A stretch of DNA of 9,058 nucleotides from Candidatus Aerophobota bacterium. Lineage in GTDB: Bacteria; Aerophobota; Aerophobia; Aerophobales; B3-G15. The stretch's first letter is position 1, and each line of letters starts with the position of its first letter. A program made the position numbers and the translations under genes. The stretch is from positions 1 to 9,058 of the forward strand of contig JAUWJJ010000025.1 in assembly GCA_030607765.1 (NCBI GenBank), in the 5' to 3' direction. The notes under the pieces were generated by a model that saw only the letters and a list, made by a program, of their open reading frames with translations, did not search any database and was not told the origin of the DNA. Positions 1 through 6,620 of the stretch are shown in pieces.

Positions 1-1091
1 TAGGTTCCCAGCATTATTCTTCTTTTTACCTCTTCTCCAAAGCCTTCACTTCGAGTTTTCTTGTACATTCCAATAAGATCAGTTTTTCCTTGGGTGCGAT
101 GTCCATATCTTACCCCATCGTATCTTGCTAAATTAGAACTTGCCTCAGCAGTAGCAATTAAATAATAGGTAGCCACAGCATATTCTGTATGAGGCAGAGA
201 AACCTTTTCTATCTTAGCTCCCAGGTCCTCGAGGACTCTGATTGCCTGCATAATTTTCCCTTTTACCTCTTTTTCCATTCCAGGGATAAAGTACTCCTGA
301 GGAAGACCAATTTTTATTCCTTTGAGTTCGGGAATAAGAAATTCAAGATAATCCGGCACAGGATAGTCTAAGGAAGTAGAGTCCATTTTGTCTTTTCCGC
401 TAATCGCTTTAAGAAGAAGAGCGCAATCAGTAACATCTCGGGCTAAGGGTCCTATTTGATCCAGAGAAGAAGCAAAGGCAACCAGTCCGTAACGGGAAAC
501 TCGTCCATAGGTTGGTTTTATTCCCACAATTCCACACAGAGATGCTGGTTGACGGATAGAGCCTCCTGTGTCTGAACCCAGAGCTAAGGGAACCTCGCCA
601 CCGGCTACTGCTGCAGCAGATCCTCCACTGGACCCTCCGGGAATATAGTTTAAATTCCAGGGATTGCGGGTTATTTGAAAAGCAGAATTTTCTGTAGAGG
701 AACCCATAGCAAATTCATCCAGATTAGTTTTTCCTATTATAATACATCCTGCTTCTTTTAATTTTTCTATTACTGTAGCCGGGTAAGGAGGAATAAAACT
801 ACTAAGGATACGAGAAGCACAGTTGGTTTCTCCATTGGTTGTGCACATATTATTCTTAACAGCGATGGGAATTCCACTTAAAGGACCAATTTTTTCTTTC
901 CTTTGTATTTTTTCATCCCACATCTTAGCTTCCTCAAGAGCTTCTTCCCTGTCCAGATACAAAAAAGCCTTTATCTTATCTTCAACCTCTTCTATTCTCT
1001 GGAAAAAAGAGAGCACAAGTTCCTGCACTGATATTTCTTTACTTACAATTAACTTGTGAAGATTATGTGCTGGATTTTCATAAAGAGCCAA
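1..1091 (-). CDS. gatA: Asp-tRNA(Asn)/Glu-tRNA(Gln) amidotransferase subunit A, 5' part (C-terminus beyond window)
   Basis: GatA is the amidase subunit of the GatCAB complex; it releases ammonia from glutamine to convert Glu-tRNA(Gln) and Asp-tRNA(Asn) to the amidated forms. The reading frame is open from a TTG at 1091 to the window edge, giving 363 codons, about three quarters of the usual ~485 residues. The amidase-signature triad is intact and falls at the family's usual numbering: Lys79 (in AVKNN), Ser154 (in [10 protein letters not shown]) and nucleophile Ser178 (in [13 protein letters not shown]). [21 protein letters not shown] and the ARYDGVRYG segment are also typical. The start was chosen because AAGGAG lies 6 nt upstream of the TTG and [15 protein letters not shown] matches GatA N-termini; an ATG at 1081 is out of frame. 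The gene begins 14 nt inside the upstream isomerase gene, so translation is probably coupled. gatC is not adjacent on this side; gatB could lie beyond the edge. Confidence 0.96.
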   Translation of the reverse strand, partial: MALYENPAHNLHKLIVSKEISVQELVLSFFQRIEEVEDKIKAFLYLDREEALEEAKMWDEKIQRKEKIGPLSGIPIAVKNNMCTTNGETNCASRILSSFIPPYPATVIEKLKEAGCIIIGKTNLDEFAMGSSTENSAFQITRNPWNLNYIPGGSSGGSAAAVAGGEVPLALGSDTGGSIRQPASLCGIVGIKPTYGRVSRYGLVAFASSLDQIGPLARDVTDCALLLKAISGKDKMDSTSLDYPVPDYLEFLIPELKGIKIGLPQEYFIPGMEKEVKGKIMQAIRVLEDLGAKIEKVSLPHTEYAVATYYLIATAEASSNLARYDGVRYGHRTQGKTDLIGMYKKTRSEGFGEEVKRRIMLGT

Positions 1092-2121
1092 TTTCAACTC
1101 CTTTATTCCTTAAAGCATTTTCCCAGTAATTTACCGATTCTTTTAAGTGATCCAGGATCATCTCATCAAAAGACCCAAAAGGCGGATACATTATTTCTAT
1201 AAAAAAGTAAACCCCGTTAGAAAATTCGGATGGTGCTTTAAACCCTACTCTCATTTCTTCATAATCTTTCCTATCATTCCCGCCCTTGTGGACGGAGCCT
1301 TTTCTAACAGGATGAATCTCTTTTTCTCCTCTGTTCTGAAAAATTTTTATTATCCTTTCTGCATCAATAATTCCTTTCTGATTGTGTTCTTTAGTAAAAG
1401 GCCAGTGCTTACTGGTTATCTTATCGGTTTGCTGGAGATGAACAACTAAGGTTTCTCGAGAAAATTCCTCCAGCCAGGCATAGGGGTCAGCATCTTTTCT
1501 GTTAGGGGAGTCAACATTTCCATGACCTACATCTATTAAAAGATAAACAGGCAACTCAGAAACTTCATTTAGTTTTTTATACCACCATCTTGTTTCCGAG
1601 ATAGTGGAGGGAATTTCTCTTCTGCAGGACATAGGTTCAAATAGCATAAATTTTAGTCCCTTTTCTTTCCCCACTTTTGAAAGATATCCCCATTTGGAGA
1701 GAAGTTCCTCAATTAAGCTATTTTTTTCTTTATCATCCAAGAGAGCTTTTTGAGGGAGAGCCCCCAAGAAACTTCCGTAACCAAAAGACCCCATCTGCAG
1801 TGTATCTTCTATTCCATTTTCAAACCATTTTACAGCAGCATCTCTCATCTCTTTATCCGGATGAAACAAAAGGTTGAGACAATGGGGAATTGTTCCTGAG
1901 AAATTGCTCTGGATAACTATCCCATACCTCTGGCATAGTTTTTTTATTTTATGGCAAGTTTTTCTCCTTAACTTCAAAGGAGTAAAAATAGGGTCCAGAA
2001 TATCACTGAAAAACTGAACATATTTTACTTTTAAATCCTCAGCCACAATCCTTGTCCACTCCTCCGGTTTTATCCATCTGGTTCCTACAAAGGAAAGATT
2101 TACTCCTAAATTTATTTGCAT
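1078..2121 (-). CDS. xylose-isomerase-like TIM-barrel sugar-phosphate isomerase/epimerase family protein
   Basis: This 347-residue soluble protein looks like a member of the sugar-phosphate isomerase/epimerase TIM-barrel superfamily. Strand-end residues fit a divalent-metal site: Glu162 (LFEPMS), Asp197 ([11 protein letters not shown]), His228 (VVHLQQTD) and Glu309 (FIEIMYPPF). HWPFT at 239-243 follows the His strand, as I recall from tetrulose/tetrose-phosphate isomerase-like members, but the substrate cannot be assigned. Residues 270-306 are encoded by an inserted palindromic repeat that falls just before the last metal-ligand strand, so the normal protein would be about 310 residues. The start ATG at 2121 has only a weak AGGGA-type site 4 nt upstream; a small upstream ORF overlaps it. 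The gene ends inside gatA, which suggests a bicistronic unit. Superfamily assignment is fairly secure, function is not. Confidence 0.8.
   Translation of the reverse strand: MQINLGVNLSFVGTRWIKPEEWTRIVAEDLKVKYVQFFSDILDPIFTPLKLRRKTCHKIKKLCQRYGIVIQSNFSGTIPHCLNLLFHPDKEMRDAAVKWFENGIEDTLQMGSFGYGSFLGALPQKALLDDKEKNSLIEELLSKWGYLSKVGKEKGLKFMLFEPMSCRREIPSTISETRWWYKKLNEVSELPVYLLIDVGHGNVDSPNRKDADPYAWLEEFSRETLVVHLQQTDKITSKHWPFTKEHNQKGIIDAERIIKIFQNRGEKEIHPVRKGSVHKGGNDRKDYEEMRVGFKAPSEFSNGVYFFIEIMYPPFGSFDEMILDHLKESVNYWENALRNKGVEIGSL
1204..1314 (-). repeat. in-frame palindromic repeat inside the isomerase gene (codons 270-306)
   Basis: The coding sequence carries a segment bounded by inverted arms CCCGTTAGAAAA (1213-1224) and its near-complement TTTTCTAACAGG (1300-1311), 11 of 12 positions pairing. 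The right-hand product ends FSNGVYF and the left-hand product begins HPVRKG. A 14-mer, GTAAACCCCGTTAG (1207-1220), recurs exactly at 2644-2657, where it belongs to an intergenic hairpin. The segment keeps the reading frame, has no stop codon, and encodes 37 polar, charged residues unlike the rest of the TIM barrel. I infer insertion of a mobile palindromic element, comparable in kind to the in-protein palindromic elements described in Rickettsia. Confidence 0.75.
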
Positions 2122-2180
2122 ACGGTCCCTTTTTTATAAATTTTTTGAATCTCATCAATAATAATTCTATTTTCTCTCAT
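2112..2180 (-). other. possible 22-codon upstream ORF overlapping the isomerase start
   Basis: An ATG at 2180 opens a short frame, [22 protein letters not shown], that ends with TAA at 2112-2114, ten nt inside the isomerase gene. The overlap would permit translational coupling, which could compensate for the weak ribosome site of the isomerase. The ATG itself is at the end of a hairpin arm (2179-2208) and lacks a well-spaced ribosome site, so translation is doubtful. It might also be a remnant of a gene start. Confidence 0.2.
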
Positions 2181-2208
2181 ACCTTAAAAATATATAATTT
2201 TAAGGTAT
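2179..2208. promoter_or_regulatory. 11-bp AT-rich hairpin in the isomerase leader
   Basis: ATACCTTAAAA (2179-2189) and TTTTAAGGTAT (2198-2208) are perfect complements around an 8-nt loop. On the plus strand a run of six T follows (2208-2213), which looks like a terminator, but no plus-strand gene enters it. On the minus strand it would form the very 5' end of the isomerase-gatA transcript if the predicted promoter is right, and so may stabilise the mRNA or limit access to the small upstream ORF. It could also help end transcripts of the preceding tRNA-binding gene. Confidence 0.4.
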
Positions 2209-2213
2209 TTTTT

Positions 2214-2241
2214 ATGTTAGTGATTTCACCTTGGTTGTCAA
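2214..2241 (-). promoter_or_regulatory. candidate sigma-70 promoter for isomerase-gatA
   Basis: On the minus strand a perfect TTGACA (2236-2241) is followed after 16 nt by TAACAT (2214-2219), four of six matches to the -10 consensus. The start of transcription would be near 2207, about 85 nt upstream of the isomerase ATG. The perfect -35 is the main support; the -10 is weak. Confidence 0.4.
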
Positions 2242-2251
2242 ATGTTATAAA

Positions 2252-2593
2252 TTACCTTACCCTTGAACCAGGCTCAATTTCTCTTTCTGTTGTTATTAAA
2301 ATAACTTTACTTTCTTGAGGATTCTGGGCTGCCAGGAGCATTCCTTCACTTTTTTCTCCTCGGATTACCGCCGGCTCAAGGTTAATAAAAACAATACACA
2401 GTTTCCCTTTTAGATCCTCTTTGAGATAATATGGTTTTAAACCAGCTACCAGTTGTCTTTCTTCGCTGCCTAGGTCTACCTGAAGCAAATACAGTTTATC
2501 TGCCCGGGGATGATCTTCTACCTCCAAGATTTTAGCTACTCTTAGATCAAGCTTTTCCCAATCTGAAAAGGATACTTTAACTTCACTCGACAT
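2252..2593 (-). CDS. stand-alone MetRS C-terminal-type tRNA-binding domain protein (OB fold)
   Basis: This 113-residue protein is a single EMAP-II/Arc1p-like OB-fold tRNA-binding domain, the module that forms the C-terminus or beta subunit of many bacterial methionyl-tRNA synthetases. The signature runs through KLDLRVAKILEVEDHPRADK (residues 14-33), LYLLQVDLG, RQLVAGLKPYY and the C-terminal LEPAVIRGEKSEGMLLAA. The pattern is MetRS-C rather than CsaA. It would bind tRNA non-specifically and may dock to a MetRS encoded elsewhere that lacks this domain; that partner is not in the window. The ATG at 2593 has a strong AGGGGGAG site 3 nt upstream. It has its own promoter and is separated from the malic enzyme by a palindromic repeat, so it need not belong to the polA transcript. 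Ends REIEPGSRVR, the usual length for the domain. Confidence 0.88.
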   Translation of the reverse strand: MSSEVKVSFSDWEKLDLRVAKILEVEDHPRADKLYLLQVDLGSEERQLVAGLKPYYLKEDLKGKLCIVFINLEPAVIRGEKSEGMLLAAQNPQESKVILITTEREIEPGSRVR

Positions 2594-2618
2594 ATTCTCC
2601 CCCTCTACTTTATAAAAA

Positions 2619-2647
2619 ATTATACCTTACAAGATTTCTTTTGGTAA
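2619..2647 (-). promoter_or_regulatory. candidate promoter of the tRNA-binding protein gene
   Basis: On the minus strand TTACCA (2642-2647) and a perfect TATAAT (2619-2624) are separated by 17 nt. Transcription would start near 2612, about 20 nt before the ATG, leaving room for the ribosome site. The -35 overlaps the outer edge of the palindromic repeat (it shares the GTAA of the repeated 14-mer), so repeat insertion may have contributed part of the promoter. Confidence 0.55.
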
Positions 2648-2678
2648 ACCCCGTTAGATGTTTACTATCTAACGGGGT
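2648..2678. repeat. palindromic repeat at the 3' end of the malic enzyme gene
   Basis: ACCCCGTTAGAT (2648-2659) and ATCTAACGGGGT (2667-2678) are perfect 12-bp complements around the loop GTTTACT. GTAAACCCCGTTAG at 2644-2657 is identical to 1207-1220 inside the isomerase gene, and in the same orientation. The malic enzyme's terminal Pro-Arg codons and its TAG stop lie in the right-hand arm. No T run follows on the minus strand, so it is not a classical intrinsic terminator, though it might stabilise the 3' end of the mRNA. Confidence 0.75.
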
Positions 2679-4012
2679 AAAGGCTGAATAACCCCTTTTT
2701 CCATATGAAATTTAACAACTTCCTGAGAGGCTTTTATTGTTGAGAAAATGCTCTCTTGCAGCTCATCCTTACTTAGCTTGATTCTTGCTACCCCCTGTTG
2801 TATAGCTTTCATTCCCACAGCTACTGCCTCTTTTATATACATCGGTGTCTCTCCCATATTTGGGATTATGTATTCCTCGCTTAGCCCTTTTTTCTCTGCA
2901 TATTCAGATATGGCATATGCTGCTGTAGTGCACATCTCGTCAGTTATACATCTTGCTCCTACATCTAAAACACCTCTAAATACAGCCGGGAATCCAAGGG
3001 AGTTATTTACCTGGTTGGGAAAATCAGAACGGCCTGTAGCTATAATCTTGGCTCCTGCCTCTTTTGCCTCCCAGGGCCATATCTCAGGAATGGGATTGGC
3101 ACAGGCAAAAACTATCGATTTGTTAGCCATATTGGCAATCCACTCTTTTTTTATCACCCCTGGACCTGATTTAGATAAAGCTATACAGATATCAGCCCCC
3201 TTTAGAGCTTCCCTTATTCCACCAGTTTTTCTTTCTTTGTTTGTTTTTTTACATATCTCCCACTTGACAGTTTCCTTCTCCTTTAAATCAGTTCTATCCT
3301 GATTAAGAATACCTTTACTATCAACCATTACTATATTATCAGGGTTTGCCCCGGCTAAAACTGTATATTTAGCGATATTTATATTTGCAGCTCCGGCTCC
3401 AATAAAAGCAATTACAACATCCTTTAGCTTCTTTTCAACTACTTTTAAAGCACTGATTAGTCCAGCTAAAGTTACCAGAGCTGTTCCCTGCTGATCATCA
3501 TGCCATACAGGTATATTTAGCTCTTTTCTTAGCCTCTCAAGAATATAAAAACACTTTGGTTTGGCAATATCCTCTAAATTTATGCCTCCAAATGTAGGAG
3601 ATAGCCACTTAACTGTATTAATTATCTCATCAGGGTCTTTGGTATTTAAACATATCGGGAAAGCATCCACACCTCCTAAGTATTTGAAAATCATAGCTTT
3701 ACCTTCCATTACAGGAAGAGCTGCCTCAGGGCCAATATCTCCTAAACCAAGCACCCTGCTTCCATCGCTGATGATAGCAATAGAATTGCCTTTATTTGTA
3801 TATTTAAATACTCTGGCTTTATTCTTATAAATAGCCCTGCAGGGGGAGGCTACTCCAGGGGTGTACCATATGGAAAAATCCTCATAGGTTTTAATGGGGG
3901 CCTTAATTGCTGTAGCAATTTTTCCCTTATAAAAGGAGTGATGTTTCATAGCTAATATTTCCGGTTCTTTAGCCTTAGCCAAAAGTTCCTTCTTTGTTAA
4001 CTTCTTAGTCAT
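2669..4012 (-). CDS. malic enzyme (malate dehydrogenase, oxaloacetate-decarboxylating, NAD(P)-dependent)
   Basis: The enzyme converts malate to pyruvate and CO2 with reduction of NAD or NADP, linking the C4-acid pool to pyruvate. At 447 residues it is in the range of the short bacterial malic enzymes. The general acid is Tyr50 (in WYTPGVA) and the general base Lys105 (in EGKA). Metal ligands are Glu147-Asp148 (GGINLEDI) and Asp172 or Asp173 (VWHDDQQGTA). SDGSRVLGLGDIG is at 82-94, and the Rossmann loop GAGAAN is at 205-210. NPIPEIWPWEA and QVNNSLGFPAVFRGVLD complete the C-terminal domain. Cofactor choice cannot be read with confidence. The start ATG lies 4 nt after the polA stop, with GAGG in the last codons of polA, so the gene is translationally coupled to polA. 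The final residues Leu-Pro-Arg and the stop codon come from a palindromic repeat, so the original C-terminus may have differed. Confidence 0.95.
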   Translation of the reverse strand: MTKKLTKKELLAKAKEPEILAMKHHSFYKGKIATAIKAPIKTYEDFSIWYTPGVASPCRAIYKNKARVFKYTNKGNSIAIISDGSRVLGLGDIGPEAALPVMEGKAMIFKYLGGVDAFPICLNTKDPDEIINTVKWLSPTFGGINLEDIAKPKCFYILERLRKELNIPVWHDDQQGTALVTLAGLISALKVVEKKLKDVVIAFIGAGAANINIAKYTVLAGANPDNIVMVDSKGILNQDRTDLKEKETVKWEICKKTNKERKTGGIREALKGADICIALSKSGPGVIKKEWIANMANKSIVFACANPIPEIWPWEAKEAGAKIIATGRSDFPNQVNNSLGFPAVFRGVLDVGARCITDEMCTTAAYAISEYAEKKGLSEEYIIPNMGETPMYIKEAVAVGMKAIQQGVARIKLSKDELQESIFSTIKASQEVVKFHMEKGVIQPLPR

Positions 4013-4016
4013 ATTG

Positions 4017-6581
4017 TTACCTCATTTCTGCCCAGTTTTTTCCTACCTTAATTTTCACTAAAAGGGAAACAGAAAGCTTCATTGCTCCTTCCATCTCTTT
4101 TTTAACTATTCTTTTAATTTCCTCTATTTTTCTGCAGGGTACCTCGAAGAGAAGCTCATCGTGAATTTGAAGAAGAATCCAGGCTCCTGTTTTCTCTTGC
4201 TTAAATCTTTGATAAAGATTAATCATAGCTATTTTAATTAAATCAGCCGCTCCTCCCTGAATGGGGGAGTTAATAGCTGTGCGCTCAGCAAATTCTCTCC
4301 TCCTGCGGTTGGGAGAGTTAATCTCGGGTAGATATCTCCTTCTTCCTGTGAGGGTTGTTACATAATGATTTTTACGGGCTTTTTCCAGGGTTTTTTCTAT
4401 GTACTTCCTTACCTTGGGATAGCGATTAAAATATTTAGTAATGTATTCACTTGCTTCTTTTTCAGAAATTCCCAGATCTCGAGAAAGTCCATAAGATGAT
4501 ATTCCATAAACAATTCCAAAGTTAACTACCTTAGCTTGTCTTCTCATTTGAGAGGTAACCTGAAGAGGCAAAATTGAAAAAATCTCTGCTGCCGTTTGCT
4601 GGTGAATGTCCTCCCCTCTGGTAAAAGTAGATTTTAAATTGGGGTCTTTGGAAAGATGAGCTAAAATTCTTAATTCAATCTGGGAATAATCAGCGGAGAG
4701 GAAAAGATGATTTTTTTCCGCTACAAAAGCTTTTCTTATTCTTTCACCCAATTTTTCTTTGATGGGAATGTTTTGAAGATTGGGCTGAGATGAAGATAGT
4801 CTTCCCGTAGCGGTAACGGTTTGATTAAAAGAAGCATGAATTCTTCCTGTAGTAGGGTTAATTAAGTTGGGGAAAGGTTGAATATAAGTAGACTCTAATT
4901 TAAAAAGATGTCTGTACTCCATTATTTTCTTTAAAGAAGGATGAATGCGGGAAAGAACTTGCAGAACTTCCTCATCTGTAGAGTAGCCCGTTTTTGTTTT
5001 TTTTACCACCGGTAGATGAAGTTTCTCAAAGAGAATCTTTCCCAGTTGCTGGGAAGAATTAATATTAAATTCCTCTCCTACTTCCCGATAGATTTCTTCT
5101 TCTATTTCTTCTCTTTTTTCTCTTATCTCACAGAGAAAATCATTTAGAATATTTTTATCTACCTTAATTCCCTTTTCCTGCATAGCCTCCAAAACTTCTA
5201 TTAAGGGCATCTCTATTTGAGAAAATAAATCCCACATTCCCAGTTTTTTTAAGTTATCTTTTAAGGGAAAATAAAGTTTTTTAATTATCTTAACTCTTTG
5301 CATGGAAGATGAATCTTCTATGTATTCCCCCGCATATTGAAAAGATAAATCTTTAAGAGAATAATTGGTAGATAAAGGGTTTAAAAGATAAGAAGCTATC
5401 TGAGTATCAAAATCCAGCCCTTTTAAGCTAAGTCCCATTTTTCTTAATTTTAAAATGGAACATTTTAAATTATGCCCTATCTTTTTAATCCCGGGGTTCT
5501 CAAGGACAGGACATAGTTTATTTAAAATAAAGTCCTTACTTAAATTTTTCTGGTTTAACGCTATCTGGAAAACTTCCTCTTTTTGAAGAGGAGAAAAAAC
5601 AAGCTCTTTTTCCCCTACCTCTATTACAAATGTTTCTTGAGATAACTTATGAATAAGATTTTCAAGTTGTTCCTGAGAACTAATATCTTTAAAAGATAAA
5701 GGTGAAGATGAAGGAGTAGGACCCCCAAGTTGTTTAATTAACTCCTTAAATTCCAATTTTTTAAAAAGAGGAAAGAGCAAATCCTTTTGAGGAGAACTTA
5801 CCTTAAATTTATTTAAATCTACCTTTACGGGAATGTGGGCAAGGACAGTGGCTAATTTCTTACTCAGTCTTGCTTGCTCAGAGTATTTTTTTAAAATTTC
5901 ACTTACTTTGGCTGAGATTTGTTCAAGGTTAGCAAGAAGGTTTTCCAGGTTTCCAAATCTCTGGATAAGATTTCTTGCTGTTACAGGACCTATCCCAGGA
6001 ACTCCTGGAATATTATCTGAGACATCTCCTGTAAGGGAAAGATAATCAGCTATTTGAGAGGGAGAAACGCCGTATTCCTTTTTAACCTGTTCCTCATCAA
6101 AGAGTTGAGTTTGGCTAATTCCCTTTTTAAAACGAACAATGCAAATGGAAGAGGAAACTCCCTGCAGAATATCTTTATCTCCTGTGAAAATCTTTACCTG
6201 CAATCCCATTTGCTCAGCCTCTTTCGCTAAAGTTACCAGTATATCATCAGCTTCGTATTCTTCTTCTTCAAAGATAGGGATATCGAAACCCTCAAGAACT
6301 TCTTTGATTAAAGAGATCTGGGTAATTAGCTCTTGAGGTGTTTTAGGACGGGTAGCTTTGTACTCTTTATATTTTTTGTGCCGAAAAGTTTTCTTTCCTT
6401 TATCAAAAGCACAGGCTAAATAGGTAGGATTTTCTTCCCGTAAAAGCTTTAAGAGAATACGGGTAAATCCATAAACTCCGCCTGTGGGAATTCCTTGAGA
6501 GTTAGTTAAAGGAGGAAGAGCATAGAAAGAGCGGTAGAGCAAAGCATTTCCATCAATAAGGATTAATTTTTCCTTTTCCAT
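4017..6581 (-). CDS. polA: DNA polymerase I
   Basis: Family A polymerase for repair and Okazaki-fragment processing, about 854 residues from the ATG at 6581. The 5'-3' nuclease occupies roughly residues 1-285: LILIDGNALLYRSFYAL, TFRHKKYKEYKATRP, EEYEADD, FTGDKD, and the helix-hairpin-helix GDVSDNIPGVPGIGPVTA. A shrunken middle domain follows. Its exonuclease motifs are lost: the Exo I DxE position reads Glu321-Val-Gly, and the Exo II Asp is replaced by Ser in GHNLKCS. Proofreading is therefore probably absent, as in Taq and Bacillus Pol I. The polymerase domain is intact: motif A DYSQIELR with Asp631, motif B Lys684 to Phe688 in KVVNFGIVYG, motif C IHDELLFE with Asp808. Residues upstream of 6581 in the same frame (to an ATG at 6695) do not resemble Pol I and run into a repeat element, so the internal start MEKEKLILIDGN was preferred. 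Confidence 0.97.
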   Translation of the reverse strand: MEKEKLILIDGNALLYRSFYALPPLTNSQGIPTGGVYGFTRILLKLLREENPTYLACAFDKGKKTFRHKKYKEYKATRPKTPQELITQISLIKEVLEGFDIPIFEEEEYEADDILVTLAKEAEQMGLQVKIFTGDKDILQGVSSSICIVRFKKGISQTQLFDEEQVKKEYGVSPSQIADYLSLTGDVSDNIPGVPGIGPVTARNLIQRFGNLENLLANLEQISAKVSEILKKYSEQARLSKKLATVLAHIPVKVDLNKFKVSSPQKDLLFPLFKKLEFKELIKQLGGPTPSSSPLSFKDISSQEQLENLIHKLSQETFVIEVGEKELVFSPLQKEEVFQIALNQKNLSKDFILNKLCPVLENPGIKKIGHNLKCSILKLRKMGLSLKGLDFDTQIASYLLNPLSTNYSLKDLSFQYAGEYIEDSSSMQRVKIIKKLYFPLKDNLKKLGMWDLFSQIEMPLIEVLEAMQEKGIKVDKNILNDFLCEIREKREEIEEEIYREVGEEFNINSSQQLGKILFEKLHLPVVKKTKTGYSTDEEVLQVLSRIHPSLKKIMEYRHLFKLESTYIQPFPNLINPTTGRIHASFNQTVTATGRLSSSQPNLQNIPIKEKLGERIRKAFVAEKNHLFLSADYSQIELRILAHLSKDPNLKSTFTRGEDIHQQTAAEIFSILPLQVTSQMRRQAKVVNFGIVYGISSYGLSRDLGISEKEASEYITKYFNRYPKVRKYIEKTLEKARKNHYVTTLTGRRRYLPEINSPNRRRREFAERTAINSPIQGGAADLIKIAMINLYQRFKQEKTGAWILLQIHDELLFEVPCRKIEEIKRIVKKEMEGAMKLSVSLLVKIKVGKNWAEMR

Positions 6582-6588
6582 AAAATAA

Positions 6589-6616
6589 ATTATAGCAAAT
6601 TTTTGTTTAAAGGCAA
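6589..6616 (-). promoter_or_regulatory. polA promoter, probably giving a leaderless mRNA
   Basis: On the minus strand TTGCCT (6611-6616) and TATAAT (6589-6594) are 16 nt apart, with an extended -10 TGC directly before TATAAT. Only 7 nt separate the -10 box from the polA ATG, so transcription should begin at or next to the start codon. No Shine-Dalgarno site is present. The repeat element begins 4 nt beyond the -35. Confidence 0.6.
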
Positions 6617-6620
6617 AAGT

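Noticed and set aside
823..1059. 78-residue plus-strand frame in the gatA region
   Set aside because: It is antisense to gatA codons that include the catalytic lysine region; no independent support.
1079..1081. ATG overlapping the isomerase TGA as the gatA start
   Set aside because: It is out of frame with gatA; the in-frame TTG at 1091 has a well-spaced AAGGAG site.
2648..2678. Intrinsic terminator for polA-malic enzyme
   Set aside because: The hairpin is strong but is followed by GGTTTACC-type sequence on the minus strand, with no U tract, and the motif recurs inside a coding region.
2748..3302. 184-residue plus-strand frame opposite the malic enzyme
   Set aside because: It is the antisense of a well-conserved enzyme; the Ser/Ala-rich translation has no family resemblance and no ribosome site.
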